A stretch of DNA of 64,000 bases from Firmicutes bacterium UBA3572 (lineage in GTDB: Bacteria > Bacillota > Desulfotomaculia > Desulfotomaculales > Desulforudaceae). Below, one piece after another: positions 34,911 to 44,377 of this stretch. The notes beneath the pieces were generated by a model. It was not told the origin of the DNA. It did no database searches and worked only from the letters and a program-made list of their open reading frames with translations. Where the stretch lies: the NCBI GenBank assembly GCA_002375985.1, contig DFNH01000016.1:86301-150300 (forward strand), given 5' to 3'. Both the position numbers and the translations under genes were made by a program. Positions within the stretch are counted from its first letter, which is position 1; each line of letters opens with the position of its first letter.

Positions 34911-35162
34911 TTGTCCAATGTCGTTACTTTCAGGGAAGAGCGCTGCAAGGGCTGTGGTCTTTGTGTGGAGTTTTGTCCGAAAAAAATCATCGTGCTGGGG
35001 GAGCACTTCAATAGCCTGGGCTTCCACCCGGCTACCGTTACCAACATGGAGCGGTGCACCGGTTGCGGTATTTGCGCTTGGATGTGCCCGGATGTGGTTA
35101 TTGAAGTAGAGCACAAACCGGACGAGCAAAAGCTAGGCGAAAGGAATGAGACTCTTGCCTAA
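34911..35162 (+). CDS. Two-cluster ferredoxin, delta subunit of 2-oxoacid:ferredoxin oxidoreductase
   Basis: An 83-residue ferredoxin with two CxxCxxCxxxC motifs, CKGCGLCVEFCPKK and CTGCGICAWMCPD, for two [4Fe-4S] clusters. It is the electron-transfer subunit of the enzyme encoded by the next three genes. TTG 34911 is chosen because AAGGGAG lies 9 bases upstream; ATG 34902 abuts that site. It overlaps the next gene by a few bases. Confidence 0.9.
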   Translation: MSNVVTFREERCKGCGLCVEFCPKKIIVLGEHFNSLGFHPATVTNMERCTGCGICAWMCPDVVIEVEHKPDEQKLGERNETLA

Positions 35163-36258
35163 GGTTTTAATGAAGGGGAACGAGGCCTTCGGAGAGGGTG
35201 CCATTCGGGCCGGTTGCCGTTACACCTTTGCCTACCCGATCACGCCGCAGTCGGAACTGGCGCACTTTCTGGCCCGGCGGCTGCCGGAGATCGGTGGGGT
35301 CTTTGTCCAGGCTGAAAGCGAGGTGGCCGCCATTAACATGGTCTTCGGCGCGGCGGCGGCGGGAGCACGGGTGATGACCTCCTCGTCGAGTCCGGGAATC
35401 AGCCTGATGCAAGAGGGCATATCGTACATCGTGGGGGCCCGCCTACCCTGCGTGGTGGTAAACATCATGCGCGGGGGGCCGGGTCTGGGTAACATCGCCC
35501 CGGCGCAGGGCGACTACTGGCAGGCGGTTAAGGGCGGCGGTCACGGCGATTACCGGCACATCGTGTTGGCGCCTGCTTCGGTACCGGAGATTATTGAACT
35601 GATGGAGTTGGCCTTCGACCTGGCGGATAAGTACCGTGGCCCGGTAATGGTGGTCGGTGACGGCATTCTGGGCCAGATGATGGAGCCGGTGGAACTGGGG
35701 TCCGCCGAAGCTACGCCTGCGGTGCCCGCCAAGCCCTGGGCGATCACCGGCCAGGAGGGGCGGACCACGCGCAACGTGATCAGTTCGCTGCACATCGTGC
35801 CAGAGGAGAACGAAAAATTCAACCTGGAATTAGCGGCGACCTTCGCCGAGATCGAGCGTGTCGAACAGCGGTATGAGGAATACAGGGTGGAAGACGCCGC
35901 GCTGGTGTTGGTGGCCTTCGGCACGGTGGCGCGGATCGCCAAGGCGGTAGTGGATCGGGCCCGGGCTGCGGGCTTGCCGGTAGGAATGATTAGACCGATC
36001 ACCCTTTGGCCTTTTCCCCGGGACCGTATCCGGCAGGCCGTTGCGCAAGCTGCCGGCTTCCTGGTGGTGGAGATGAGCTTCGGGCAGATGCTGGAGGACG
36101 TGCGGCTGAGTGTGGACGGAAAGAAACCGGTGCACTTTTTCGGGCGCCCCGGGGGCACGGTGCCTACGGTGCGGGAAGTTTTCGCCGAGGTAGAGAAAAT
36201 AATGGGGGTGACTCCTGATGCCCAAGACTTTTCAACGGCCGCAGGCGTTAACCGATAA
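35155..36258 (+). CDS. 2-oxoacid:ferredoxin oxidoreductase, alpha subunit (VorB/KorA type)
   Basis: Pyrimidine-binding and domain II/III subunit of a CoA-dependent 2-oxoacid oxidoreductase. Typical segments are KVLMKGNEAFGEGAIRAGC at the start, YPITPQSELAHFLA, MTSSSSPGISLMQEGISY and the late PVGMIRPITLWPFP. It is 367 residues from TTG 35155, which has AAAGGA 9 bases upstream; an ATG at 35146 is too close to that site. Sequence points to the branched-chain (Vor) or 2-oxoglutarate (Kor) type; the substrate cannot be decided. It overlaps the beta-subunit gene. Confidence 0.9.
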   Translation: MPKVLMKGNEAFGEGAIRAGCRYTFAYPITPQSELAHFLARRLPEIGGVFVQAESEVAAINMVFGAAAAGARVMTSSSSPGISLMQEGISYIVGARLPCVVVNIMRGGPGLGNIAPAQGDYWQAVKGGGHGDYRHIVLAPASVPEIIELMELAFDLADKYRGPVMVVGDGILGQMMEPVELGSAEATPAVPAKPWAITGQEGRTTRNVISSLHIVPEENEKFNLELAATFAEIERVEQRYEEYRVEDAALVLVAFGTVARIAKAVVDRARAAGLPVGMIRPITLWPFPRDRIRQAVAQAAGFLVVEMSFGQMLEDVRLSVDGKKPVHFFGRPGGTVPTVREVFAEVEKIMGVTPDAQDFSTAAGVNR

Positions 36259-36970
36259 GGCATTTCATTATTGCCCGGGCTGTACCCACGGGATCATTCA
36301 CCGCCTGGTGGCCGAGGCCCTCGACCAGCTGGGCGTGCGCACCAAAACGGTCGGCGTTTGCCCGGTGGGGTGTGCGGTATTCGCCTACGATTACTTCAAC
36401 TGCGATATGATACAGGCGGCCCACGGCCGTGCCCCAGCGGTGGCCACGGGCGTGAAGCGGGTCCTGCCGGACCGGCTGGTGTTTACCTACCAAGGCGACG
36501 GGGACCTGGCCGCCATCGGCACGGCTGAGATCGTACACGCCGCGGCGCGGGGGGAAAAGATCACCGCCATTTTCGTCAATAACGCCATTTACGGCATGAC
36601 CGGAGGGCAGATGGCTCCTACCACCCTGATCGGGCAGAAGACGACCACCACACCGTTCGGGCGTGACCGGGAAACAACCGGTTGTCCCATTCGGGTGGCG
36701 GAGATGCTGAGTACGCTGGAGGGGGCGGTTTACGTGGCCCGGGTTTCGGTGCACAGTCCCCGCCACGTGCGGCTGGCCGGCCGGGCGATCCGTAAAGCCT
36801 TTGAAGTGCAGTTGCGCGGCCAGGGTTTCGGCGTAGTCGAAGTGCTGTCCACCTGCCCCACCAACTGGGGCCTGAGCCCGCTGGAAGCGTTAAAATGGTT
36901 AGAACAGGAGATGTTGCCCGTTTTCCCGTTGGGTGAGTTCCGGGTTCCGGCCGGGGAGGAGGTGGTATAA
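36218..36970 (+). CDS. 2-oxoacid:ferredoxin oxidoreductase, beta (thiamine diphosphate) subunit
   Basis: Carries thiamine diphosphate. The YCPGCTHGIIHRL start, the ThDP/Mg motif GDGDLAAIGTAEIVHAA...NNAIYGMTGGQMAPT and the CPTNWGLSPLEAL segment identify it. 250 residues. Its start lies about 40 bases inside the alpha-subunit gene and its stop overlaps the gamma-subunit start, so translation is coupled. Together with the ferredoxin it would make or use acyl-CoA, CO2 and reduced ferredoxin in an anaerobe. Confidence 0.92.
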   Translation: MPKTFQRPQALTDKAFHYCPGCTHGIIHRLVAEALDQLGVRTKTVGVCPVGCAVFAYDYFNCDMIQAAHGRAPAVATGVKRVLPDRLVFTYQGDGDLAAIGTAEIVHAAARGEKITAIFVNNAIYGMTGGQMAPTTLIGQKTTTTPFGRDRETTGCPIRVAEMLSTLEGAVYVARVSVHSPRHVRLAGRAIRKAFEVQLRGQGFGVVEVLSTCPTNWGLSPLEALKWLEQEMLPVFPLGEFRVPAGEEVV

Positions 36971-37545
36971 TGCTGGTCGAAGTCCTGATTGCCGGTTTCG
37001 GAGGCCAAGGCATTCTGTCAACCGGTATGCTTTTGGCTTACGCCGGGATGAGGGAGGGGCTGCACGTGGCCTGGATACCCTCTTACGGTCCGGAAATGCG
37101 CGGCGGCACGGCGAACTGCGGGGTAACCCTTTCCGATAACCCGATCAGTTCTCCCCTGGTGACCGAACCCGGCGTGCTGATGGCGATGAACAAGCCGTCG
37201 TTTGACAAGTACGGACGGGCGGTAGTGCCCGGAGGGCTGATTTTGTACAACAGTTCGCTGGTAAAGGATAACCACGGACGGCCCGATGTGCTGACGATCG
37301 GGGTGGACGCCAACCGGCTGGCCGAGGAAATCGGCAACGCACGGGTGGCGGCGAACGTCGTGTTGGGGGCTTACATCGGTTACTCCGGGGTGGTCAGCGT
37401 GGCCGCAGCCGTAGCCGCGTTGAAGGATGTACTGCCTGCGCACCGGCATGAATTGATTCCTGCCAATCAGGCGGCTTTAGAGCGCGGTGCGGCCCTCGGC
37501 GCGGCATATCGCGAGGGACGCGGGGGAGGCGCGGCCGTTGGTTAA
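36970..37545 (+). CDS. 2-oxoacid:ferredoxin oxidoreductase, gamma subunit
   Basis: A 191-residue gamma subunit with the characteristic IAGFGGQGILSTGMLLAYAG start, the SYGPEMRGGTANCGVTLSD motif and a C-terminal helical region. It starts at ATG 36970 overlapping the beta-subunit stop, completing a four-gene delta-alpha-beta-gamma set. It overlaps the peptidase gene downstream by 8 bases. Confidence 0.92.
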   Translation: MLVEVLIAGFGGQGILSTGMLLAYAGMREGLHVAWIPSYGPEMRGGTANCGVTLSDNPISSPLVTEPGVLMAMNKPSFDKYGRAVVPGGLILYNSSLVKDNHGRPDVLTIGVDANRLAEEIGNARVAANVVLGAYIGYSGVVSVAAAVAALKDVLPAHRHELIPANQAALERGAALGAAYREGRGGGAAVG

Positions 37546-38644
37546 CCGGGAACGACTGCTGGCCGAGTTTTTGCGACTCGTGCAGATAGACAGTCCGTCC
37601 TATCAGGAGAGAGAACTGGCTGACCGTATCCGGAACCTGTTGGCGGAAATAGGGTTAACCGTGTTTGAAGATCAGACCGCCTCCAAAATCAACGGGCAAG
37701 CGGGCAATTTGTATGCCCGGTGGCCCGGAACCGTGGCCGGGCCGGCGATTTTGTTTTGCGTGCACCTGGACACCGTGGAGCCGGGCCGGCGGATCAAGCC
37801 CGTAATCCGGGGCGGCGCGGTCTACAGTGACGGCCGGACCATTCTCGGGGCGGACGACAAGGCCGGTATCGCGGCGGTGATTGAGGCCCTGCGGGTGGTG
37901 CGGGAGCGAAACCTGGCGACACCGCCCGTGGAGTTGATCTTTACGGTGGCTGAGGAACAGGGACTGGTCGGCGCCAAACACCTCGACCCCGAACTGATTA
38001 ACGCCAGCTGTGGCTTTGTGCTCGATAGCGACGGCCCTCCGGGGAAAATCATTGTCCGGGCTCCGTCTCAGGACCGGATTGTGGTCACCGTCCGGGGCCG
38101 GGCCGCCCACGCCGGAATCAACCCGGAAGAGGGAATTAACGCCATACAGGCGGCGGCCCGGGGCATTGCACGCTTGCGCCTGGGCCGGATTGACGAAGAA
38201 ACCACCGCCAATATCGGCGTGATTCAGGGGGGACTGGCGACCAACATCGTCCCCGAGAAGGTTACCGTGTACGGGGAAACGCGCAGCCTGGACGACCGGA
38301 AGCGGGCGGCGGTGACCCAAGAGATCATCCGCCTTTTTAATGAAGAGGTCGAAAACGCGGGCGGCCAGGTGGAGTGCGAGGTGGAAGACCTTTACCCGTC
38401 TTTCCGGCTGGAACCGGACCACCGGGTGGTGCAAATGGCCATGCGCGCCGCTTTCCGGGTAGGCCTGGCGCCGCGCCTAGCACATTCGGGCGGGGGTAGC
38501 GACGCCAATATCTTAAACGCCTTGGGTGTACCGACGGCCAACCTGTCCTGCGGCATGCAAAAGGTGCACAGCACCGGAGAGTTTATTTTGATCGAGGACC
38601 TGGTCAAGAGCACGGAACTCGTGCTGGAGATTATGAAGGCGTAG
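37538..38644 (+). CDS. M20 family metallopeptidase (peptidase T-like)
   Basis: A 368-residue di-zinc peptidase. Metal and catalytic motifs appear in order: CVHLDTVEPG, ILGADDKAGIAAVIEAL, VAEEQGLVGAKHL, LDSDGPPGK and HSGGGSDANI. A lid/dimerisation domain lies in the middle (GRAAHAGINPEEG). It resembles PepT-like tripeptidases more than DapE. The TTG at 37538 has GGGGGAGG 8 bases upstream. It overlaps the oxidoreductase gamma gene, perhaps feeding amino acids toward the 2-oxoacid enzyme; that link is a guess. Cytoplasmic. Confidence 0.85.
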   Translation: MVNRERLLAEFLRLVQIDSPSYQERELADRIRNLLAEIGLTVFEDQTASKINGQAGNLYARWPGTVAGPAILFCVHLDTVEPGRRIKPVIRGGAVYSDGRTILGADDKAGIAAVIEALRVVRERNLATPPVELIFTVAEEQGLVGAKHLDPELINASCGFVLDSDGPPGKIIVRAPSQDRIVVTVRGRAAHAGINPEEGINAIQAAARGIARLRLGRIDEETTANIGVIQGGLATNIVPEKVTVYGETRSLDDRKRAAVTQEIIRLFNEEVENAGGQVECEVEDLYPSFRLEPDHRVVQMAMRAAFRVGLAPRLAHSGGGSDANILNALGVPTANLSCGMQKVHSTGEFILIEDLVKSTELVLEIMKA

Positions 38645-38663
38645 GCCAGAAAGGTTTTTGAAC

Positions 38664-39508
<845 letters not shown>

Positions 39509-39512
<4 letters not shown>

Positions 39513-40687
39513 AGTTTGTGGAAGCCCAACGCATTCAAAACCTGCCGCCTTACCTTTTTGCCCGCATTGAACAGGCCATTGCGGAAAAAAAAGCTCGAGG
39601 CGTGGACGTGATCAGCCTGGGTATCGGCGATCCGGACCTGCCTACTCCGGGGCACGTTATCGAAGAAGCGGTGAAAGCGTTGCACGATCCGGCCAACCAC
39701 CAGTACCCGTCCACTGCCGGGATGCTTGCCTACCGGCAGGCGGTTGCCGACTGGTATGCGCGCCGTTTCGGGGTGACGCTGGACCCCGAGCGCGAAGTGG
39801 TTTCCCTGATCGGTTCGAAGGAAGGCATCGCCCACTTGCCCTGGTGCTATGTGGACCCGGGGGACGTCGTGCTCGTACCCGACCCGGGTTACCCGGTTTA
39901 CAGCCAGGGCACCATCCTGGCCGGCGGAGAACCCTACTATCTGCCGCTCACCGCAGACAACGGTTTTCTGCCCGACCTGGCGGCCGTACCGGACGAGGTG
40001 GCTAAAAGGGCCAAGGTGATGTTCCTTAACTACCCCAACAACCCCACCGGCGCGGTAGCCTCCAAGGAGTTTTTCGCCGAAGTGGTGGCGTTTGCGCGAG
40101 AGTATGGGATTCTGGTTTGTCACGATGCCGCCTACACCGAGATCGCCTTTGACGGCTACCGGCCGCCCAGTTTCCTAGAGGTGCCGGGTGCCAAGGACGT
40201 CGGCATCGAGTTTCACTCGGTTTCCAAGACCTACAACATGACGGGCTGGCGGGCCGGCTGGGCAGTCGGCAACGCCGACGCGGTGCAGGCGTTGGGTCGT
40301 TTGAAGTCAAACCTGGATTCAGGCATTTTCCAGGCCGTGCAGTACGCCGCCGCCGCTGCGCTCAACGGGCCGCAGGAAGGGGTGGCTGAACTGTGTGCAA
40401 TTTACCGGGAGCGCCGCGACCTGGTGATAGACACGCTGAATGGCCTGGGCTGGCGGCTGGAAAAGCCCCGTGCCACCTTTTACATCTGGGCGCCCGTTCC
40501 GCCGGGGCATACCTCTGCCTCTTTCGCCGAACTGGTCCTGGAAAAGGCCGGCGTGGTGATTACTCCCGGCACCGGCTACGGCGCCCGGGGCGAGGGCTAC
40601 TTCCGCATTTCCCTGACCTTGCCGGCTCCGCGGCTGGCCGAGGCCATGGAACGGATGCGCACCTGCATCGACCGGGTGGCTTTCTAA
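39509..40687 (+). CDS. dapL: LL-diaminopimelate aminotransferase
   Basis: PLP enzyme that makes LL-DAP directly from tetrahydrodipicolinate, the one-step variant of the DAP pathway. It has the VISLGIGDPDLPTPGHVIEE start, NYPNNPTGAV, HDAAYTEIAFDGY and the PLP lysine in SVSKTYNMTGWRAGW. 392 residues. The GTG at 39509 follows AAGGAGG at 8 bases. Next to dapF, it indicates this organism uses the aminotransferase pathway rather than succinylase or acetylase steps. Confidence 0.94.
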
Positions 40688-40720
40688 TTTCCATTTTCAG
40701 CCGAGGGAGGAGAGTAGGGC

Positions 40721-41914
40721 GTGGAACTTAGCGAACGGGCCCGGAATATCAGTCCGTCACCAACCCTGACCATTGACACGCGGGCCAAAGAGATGTTGGC
40801 GGCGGGGATCGAGGTAATTAATTTCGGTGCCGGCGAACCTGACTTCGACACTCCTGAACATATCCGGGCGGCTGCCCGGGAGGCCATCGAGCGCGGTATG
40901 ACTCGCTACACAGCGGTGGACGGGACGCCGGAACTGAAACAGGCCATCATCGCCAAACTGGAGCGGGATAACGGATTGCGGTACGATCCGGGACAAATCG
41001 TTGTTTCGGCGGGTGCCAAGCACGCACTTTACAATGCATTCCAAGTGCTCTGCCAGCCTGGCGACGAAGTGGTCCTGCCCGCTCCTTTCTGGGTGAGCTA
41101 CCTGGAACAGATCAAGCTGGCCGGGGCGGCGGTCCGCCTGGTGCAGACACGCCCCGAGAACGGTTTTAAACTGACACCCGCGGAACTGTCCGCCGCCCTA
41201 ACTGCGAACACAAAGGTCCTGGTGCTGAATAGCCCTTCAAACCCTACCGGGGCCGTTTATACGCGGTCTGAACTGGAAGCACTGGTGCCGGTGATTCTTG
41301 ACGCGGGTCTGACGGTAATTGCGGATGAAATCTACGAGTGCCTTATCTATGACGACCACGAACACGTGAGTATCGCCTCCCTAGGGCCGGAAATAAGGGA
41401 GCAGACGGTATTGATCAACGGTGTTTCCAAGGCTTACGCTATGACCGGGTGGCGTATCGGTTACGCTGCTGCTCCGCAAGCCGTGGCCCGGGCGATGACC
41501 GCGTTGCAAGGGCACAGTACCTCCAATCCGACCTCTATTGCCCAGGCCGCGGCCGTGGCGGCCTTGAACGGCAGTCAGGAGCCAACGCGCAGGATGGTGG
41601 CCGAATTTGCGGTGCGGCGCCGCTACATGCTGGAGCGGCTGTTAGCGATACCCGGGGTGACCTGCCCGCAACCCGGTGGTGCCTTTTACCTGTTCCCGGA
41701 CATGCGGGCTTTTTGGGGCCGGAGGTTTCACGGCCAAGTCGTAAACAACGCCACCGAACTGGCTGCCCTGTTGCTGGACGAGGCACAGGTGGCCGTTGTG
41801 CCCGGTATCGGTTTTGGTGACGATAACCATATCCGCCTTTCCTATGCTACTGACCTAGAGACCATCCGCAAAGGCATGGACCGACTTACCGCCTTTTTGG
41901 CCGCGCTGGAATGA
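40721..41914 (+). CDS. aspC: Aspartate aminotransferase-type class I aminotransferase
   Basis: PLP aminotransferase of subgroup Ib. The start LSERARNISPSPTL, the INFGAGEPDFDTPEHI motif, NSPSNPTGAVY, ADEIYECLIYDD and the PLP lysine in NGVSKAYAMTGWRIGY match aspartate aminotransferases, which supply aspartate to the DAP pathway. 397 residues from GTG. Substrate range could be broader. It follows dapL by 33 bases and ends at a strong terminator. Confidence 0.9.
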   Translation: MELSERARNISPSPTLTIDTRAKEMLAAGIEVINFGAGEPDFDTPEHIRAAAREAIERGMTRYTAVDGTPELKQAIIAKLERDNGLRYDPGQIVVSAGAKHALYNAFQVLCQPGDEVVLPAPFWVSYLEQIKLAGAAVRLVQTRPENGFKLTPAELSAALTANTKVLVLNSPSNPTGAVYTRSELEALVPVILDAGLTVIADEIYECLIYDDHEHVSIASLGPEIREQTVLINGVSKAYAMTGWRIGYAAAPQAVARAMTALQGHSTSNPTSIAQAAAVAALNGSQEPTRRMVAEFAVRRRYMLERLLAIPGVTCPQPGGAFYLFPDMRAFWGRRFHGQVVNNATELAALLLDEAQVAVVPGIGFGDDNHIRLSYATDLETIRKGMDRLTAFLAALE

Positions 41915-41944
41915 CGGCAACGCAGGCGGCCATACCTGCGCCCC

Positions 41945-41967
41945 AACCGCCCATTTGTTGGGCGGTT
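41945..41967 (+). terminator. Terminator after aspC
   Basis: AACCGCCCA pairs with TGGGCGGTT across a 5-base loop and is followed by TTCTTTTTTTTCC. Confidence 0.9.
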
Positions 41968-42066
41968 TTCTTTTTTTTCCTGGAGTCTTATCTGTTAGTG
42001 TCACCATATTTGTTAAACTCAATAGACTGTTACGGGGGAATAATTCGGGGGAAAGAGGGCCCGGCT

Positions 42067-42957
42067 TTGAGCTACCGTTGTGTGTTAACTAGTGGTGGCT
42101 GGGATGTGCAGTACCGGGGCCGGAGCGACAACCCGCGGAAGACGGAGGCGGTTCCGGAGAAGAGGTCGGTCGAGCCTTCGGCGGACTCGGTTCCGGGGTT
42201 GCACCGCGTCCGGGCCGACCACGTTGTTCCCGCGCCGCCTCGGTGCGCTCCGGAAAGAGATCCGGACCTCGGGAAAGGTGGTGGGCTACCGGATAGCAGG
42301 GTTGGTGAAACAACCGTGGGGCCAAGCGGGGAATTTCGGTTCGGTTCACCGTCCGGGTCCGGACCTGCGTGTATGCGGGGTCCAGCGGGTCCGCCCGGCC
42401 CACCGGGTCCCCCTGGTCCTGCTGGTCCCCCGGGCCCTCCAGGTTCCCCCGGACCCCCCGGGTTACCGGGTTCCACGCCCCAGATGCTGGTGCTGGTCGA
42501 ACCCTTTTATCGGGGCGAATTGATCTCTAACCCCGGCTTTGAGGCGTGGTTCCAAGGGCGGCCGAGTTTCTGGGAGGGGTTCAATTTGACGCCGGTGGGC
42601 CGGACGGTGACCGGCGGACGGATGCTCCGGCTAGGCCAGGGTCGGGAAAGGCCGGCCGCAGTTTACCAGGATGTGGCCGTGGCGCCGGGAACATTTCTGG
42701 AATTGCGCTTTTCGGGCCGGGTAGCCGGTGCCGGTTGCAGGATGTACGCTACTATTACCTGGTTGGACCGGGAGGGGAAAACCAGGGGTACCGGACTGAA
42801 TCTAGCGGTGTCGCTTGCGGGAGACCACCCGGAGTTTCGTCAATACCTTGCGGTCAGCGGTGCTTGTCCTGCGGGGGTTGTCCAGGCACGGGTCAGCTTC
42901 CGGATCCCTTCCCAGGGGCAGTTTGATTTGGACTACGTCTCGGTTGTTGCCCGCTGA
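42067..42957 (+). CDS. Collagen-like Gly-X-Y protein with C-terminal beta domain (probable spore surface protein)
   Basis: An open frame of 296 residues from TTG 42067, with AGAGGG about 8 bases upstream; the start is uncertain. Residues 1-104 are charged, Pro/Arg-rich and unrecognised. Ten Gly-X-Y triplets, mostly GPP and GPA, follow at residues 105-134. The C-terminal 160 residues look like a jelly-roll or carbohydrate-binding module (ELISNPGFEAW, FWEGF, VYQDVAVAPGTFLELRFSG, FDLDYVSVVAR). Bacterial collagen-like proteins of this layout occur on exosporium. A SPOCS-domain gene next door supports that. No signal peptide, as expected for a mother-cell product. Confidence 0.7.
   Translation: MSYRCVLTSGGWDVQYRGRSDNPRKTEAVPEKRSVEPSADSVPGLHRVRADHVVPAPPRCAPERDPDLGKGGGLPDSRVGETTVGPSGEFRFGSPSGSGPACMRGPAGPPGPPGPPGPAGPPGPPGSPGPPGLPGSTPQMLVLVEPFYRGELISNPGFEAWFQGRPSFWEGFNLTPVGRTVTGGRMLRLGQGRERPAAVYQDVAVAPGTFLELRFSGRVAGAGCRMYATITWLDREGKTRGTGLNLAVSLAGDHPEFRQYLAVSGACPAGVVQARVSFRIPSQGQFDLDYVSVVAR
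42379..42468 (+). repeat. Ten tandem Gly-X-Y codons (collagen-like repeat)
   Basis: Nine-base units beginning GGN and rich in CCN encode GPA GPP GPP GPP GPA GPP GPP GSP GPP GLP. The repeats are imperfect at DNA level because of varied third positions, which suggests selection on the protein rather than recent slippage. Confidence 0.85.
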
Positions 42958-43006
42958 TACCTGCGTTCCGGCACAAATGATAAGGGAGAGGAGGGCTTTT
43001 AAAGAT

Positions 43007-43579
43007 ATGTCTCATCTGACGCTGATCAAGGCCGACGTGGTGGTCGGTGAGGGTAAGACCCAGATCCTGATTGAGAAACAGTTTAAGCTGAAGTGGCCGT
43101 TGAAAAAGGTGGTCGATGAACAGTTCGACGTGGACATTTTTCACACCGAGGTCTGCACCGACAAGGTGTTGTTCAACGGTGAGGTGCAGAAAAATTTGAT
43201 TTATAAAACGCCCTTTGAGAAAAAACCCAAGTGGCGTGGGGAAGAGGACGAGGGCGCCGAGGACGAGGTAAGGCATTTCCCGCCTCCGGAAGTAATCGAA
43301 CAGCAGGACGGTTTCGTAGTTTTTCATGAAGAAGTAATTCAGTTCGCGGGCTTTGTTAACATTCTCGGCGCCCGCCTGGGGGACGACGTGCAGATCCTGG
43401 AAGCTCAAGTTAAAGATTGCACCGCCTTCATCCCCATTAAAGAGGCCAATGGTTTGATCTGGGAGGGTAAGCAAAAGTTCATCGTGGACGTGGTGATCAA
43501 GGTGACCAGACACGAGCAGATCTATGTGGAAAAGAAGCCGCCCTCCGCTAAGAAACCGCTCCATCGCGAGGAGGAATGA
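43007..43579 (+). CDS. SPOCS (DUF3794) domain protein
   Basis: A 190-residue protein whose second half, EVIQFAGFVNILGARLGDDVQILEAQVKDC, matches the SPOCS/DUF3794 domain seen in spore coat and sporulation proteins. The first half has a similar strand pattern (LIKADVVVGEGKTQILIEKQ). A charged linker rich in E/D and K lies near residues 75-90. ATG 43007 has a GGGAGAGGAGGG site upstream. It is followed by a hairpin, GAGCCCCC with GGGGGCTC (43578-43597). Role in coat assembly is inferred from domain and context. Confidence 0.8.
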   Translation: MSHLTLIKADVVVGEGKTQILIEKQFKLKWPLKKVVDEQFDVDIFHTEVCTDKVLFNGEVQKNLIYKTPFEKKPKWRGEEDEGAEDEVRHFPPPEVIEQQDGFVVFHEEVIQFAGFVNILGARLGDDVQILEAQVKDCTAFIPIKEANGLIWEGKQKFIVDVVIKVTRHEQIYVEKKPPSAKKPLHREEE

Positions 43580-43637
43580 GCCCCCGGTTGGGGGCTCCTC
43601 CCCCTTTCTTGGCATAGGCAGCCCGGAGGTTGGACAA

Positions 43638-44222
43638 ATGGTAAAGGAGACCAGGGTGGTCGAGTCATTCCGTTACGAGTTGTCTTTGGACCTGTTGCCC
43701 AGTCAGGTGCTCACCGGGTGCGGGTTTTTGTGGGTCAATTACGATAGTGCCGTCACCGCCAGAGGCGAACTGCTCGTCTTTGGCACCTATGACCTGGAGA
43801 TCAGAATCGCGGAAAACTACCAGAATGTGGCGCATCACTACATTCGCTACCGGACCGATTCTTTCCGGGAGTGGCTGCCGCTTCCGGGGGTCACGGCCGC
43901 GAACGCGAAGGGGGTGAAAGCTGACGTTCGGGTCGCGGGTGTAGCCTGTGAGGTAGAAGGTAATAAGATCACCGTCACTCTGGAGGTAAAGACCCTCATC
44001 CACATACCGGAACCAGAAAGGTTTCCGGTCGTCGAAAAAAGGTTCCAATCTTTGGATTCACCCGCCCTTGCCTCATCCACTTCACCTGCAGCCGGTCTTT
44101 ATGCCGATCTTGAGGTTCTTCGGGCCTATGTGAAAAGGCAAGTGCGGGGAAAGGTGGACGTGCTTTTCCTGAACGGGGTCCAGGTGGTTGTGGACGAGGA
44201 TACGGGTAAGGGCGAGCGATAG
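43638..44222 (+). CDS. Uncharacterised protein, possibly SPOCS-related
   Basis: A 194-residue protein with no hydrophobic segment. Strand-rich pattern: LLVFGTYDLEIRIAENY, HHYIRYRTDSFREWLPLPG and KITVTLEVKTLIHIPEPE. The YELEI and FREWLPLP stretches recall SPOCS-domain coat proteins, but I cannot be sure. It lies 58 bases after the SPOCS gene and ends before a terminator, so it probably belongs to the same spore-surface unit as the collagen-like gene. Confidence 0.6.
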   Translation: MVKETRVVESFRYELSLDLLPSQVLTGCGFLWVNYDSAVTARGELLVFGTYDLEIRIAENYQNVAHHYIRYRTDSFREWLPLPGVTAANAKGVKADVRVAGVACEVEGNKITVTLEVKTLIHIPEPERFPVVEKRFQSLDSPALASSTSPAAGLYADLEVLRAYVKRQVRGKVDVLFLNGVQVVVDEDTGKGER

Positions 44223-44259
44223 CGTTTTCTTGGCTGCTAGTGCAGTTCATTTGATTGTG

Positions 44260-44287
44260 AGTACGGAATATGCCCTTGATCCGTACT
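44260..44287 (+). terminator. Terminator after the spore-surface gene group
   Basis: AGTACGGA pairs with TCCGTACT across a 12-base loop and is followed by TTTCTTTATT. Confidence 0.8.
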
Positions 44288-44377
44288 TTTCTTTATTGTC
44301 GGGCAGGGATTTGTTTTTACCGGGTAGAAAATAATTTGTGTTATCCTCAGCCAAGAATATACTCAGGTGGTGGGGAT

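Noticed and set aside
41911..42066. Extension of the collagen-like frame back to the aspC stop codon
   Set aside because: It would run through the aspC terminator and T tract; a better start lies downstream at TTG 42067.
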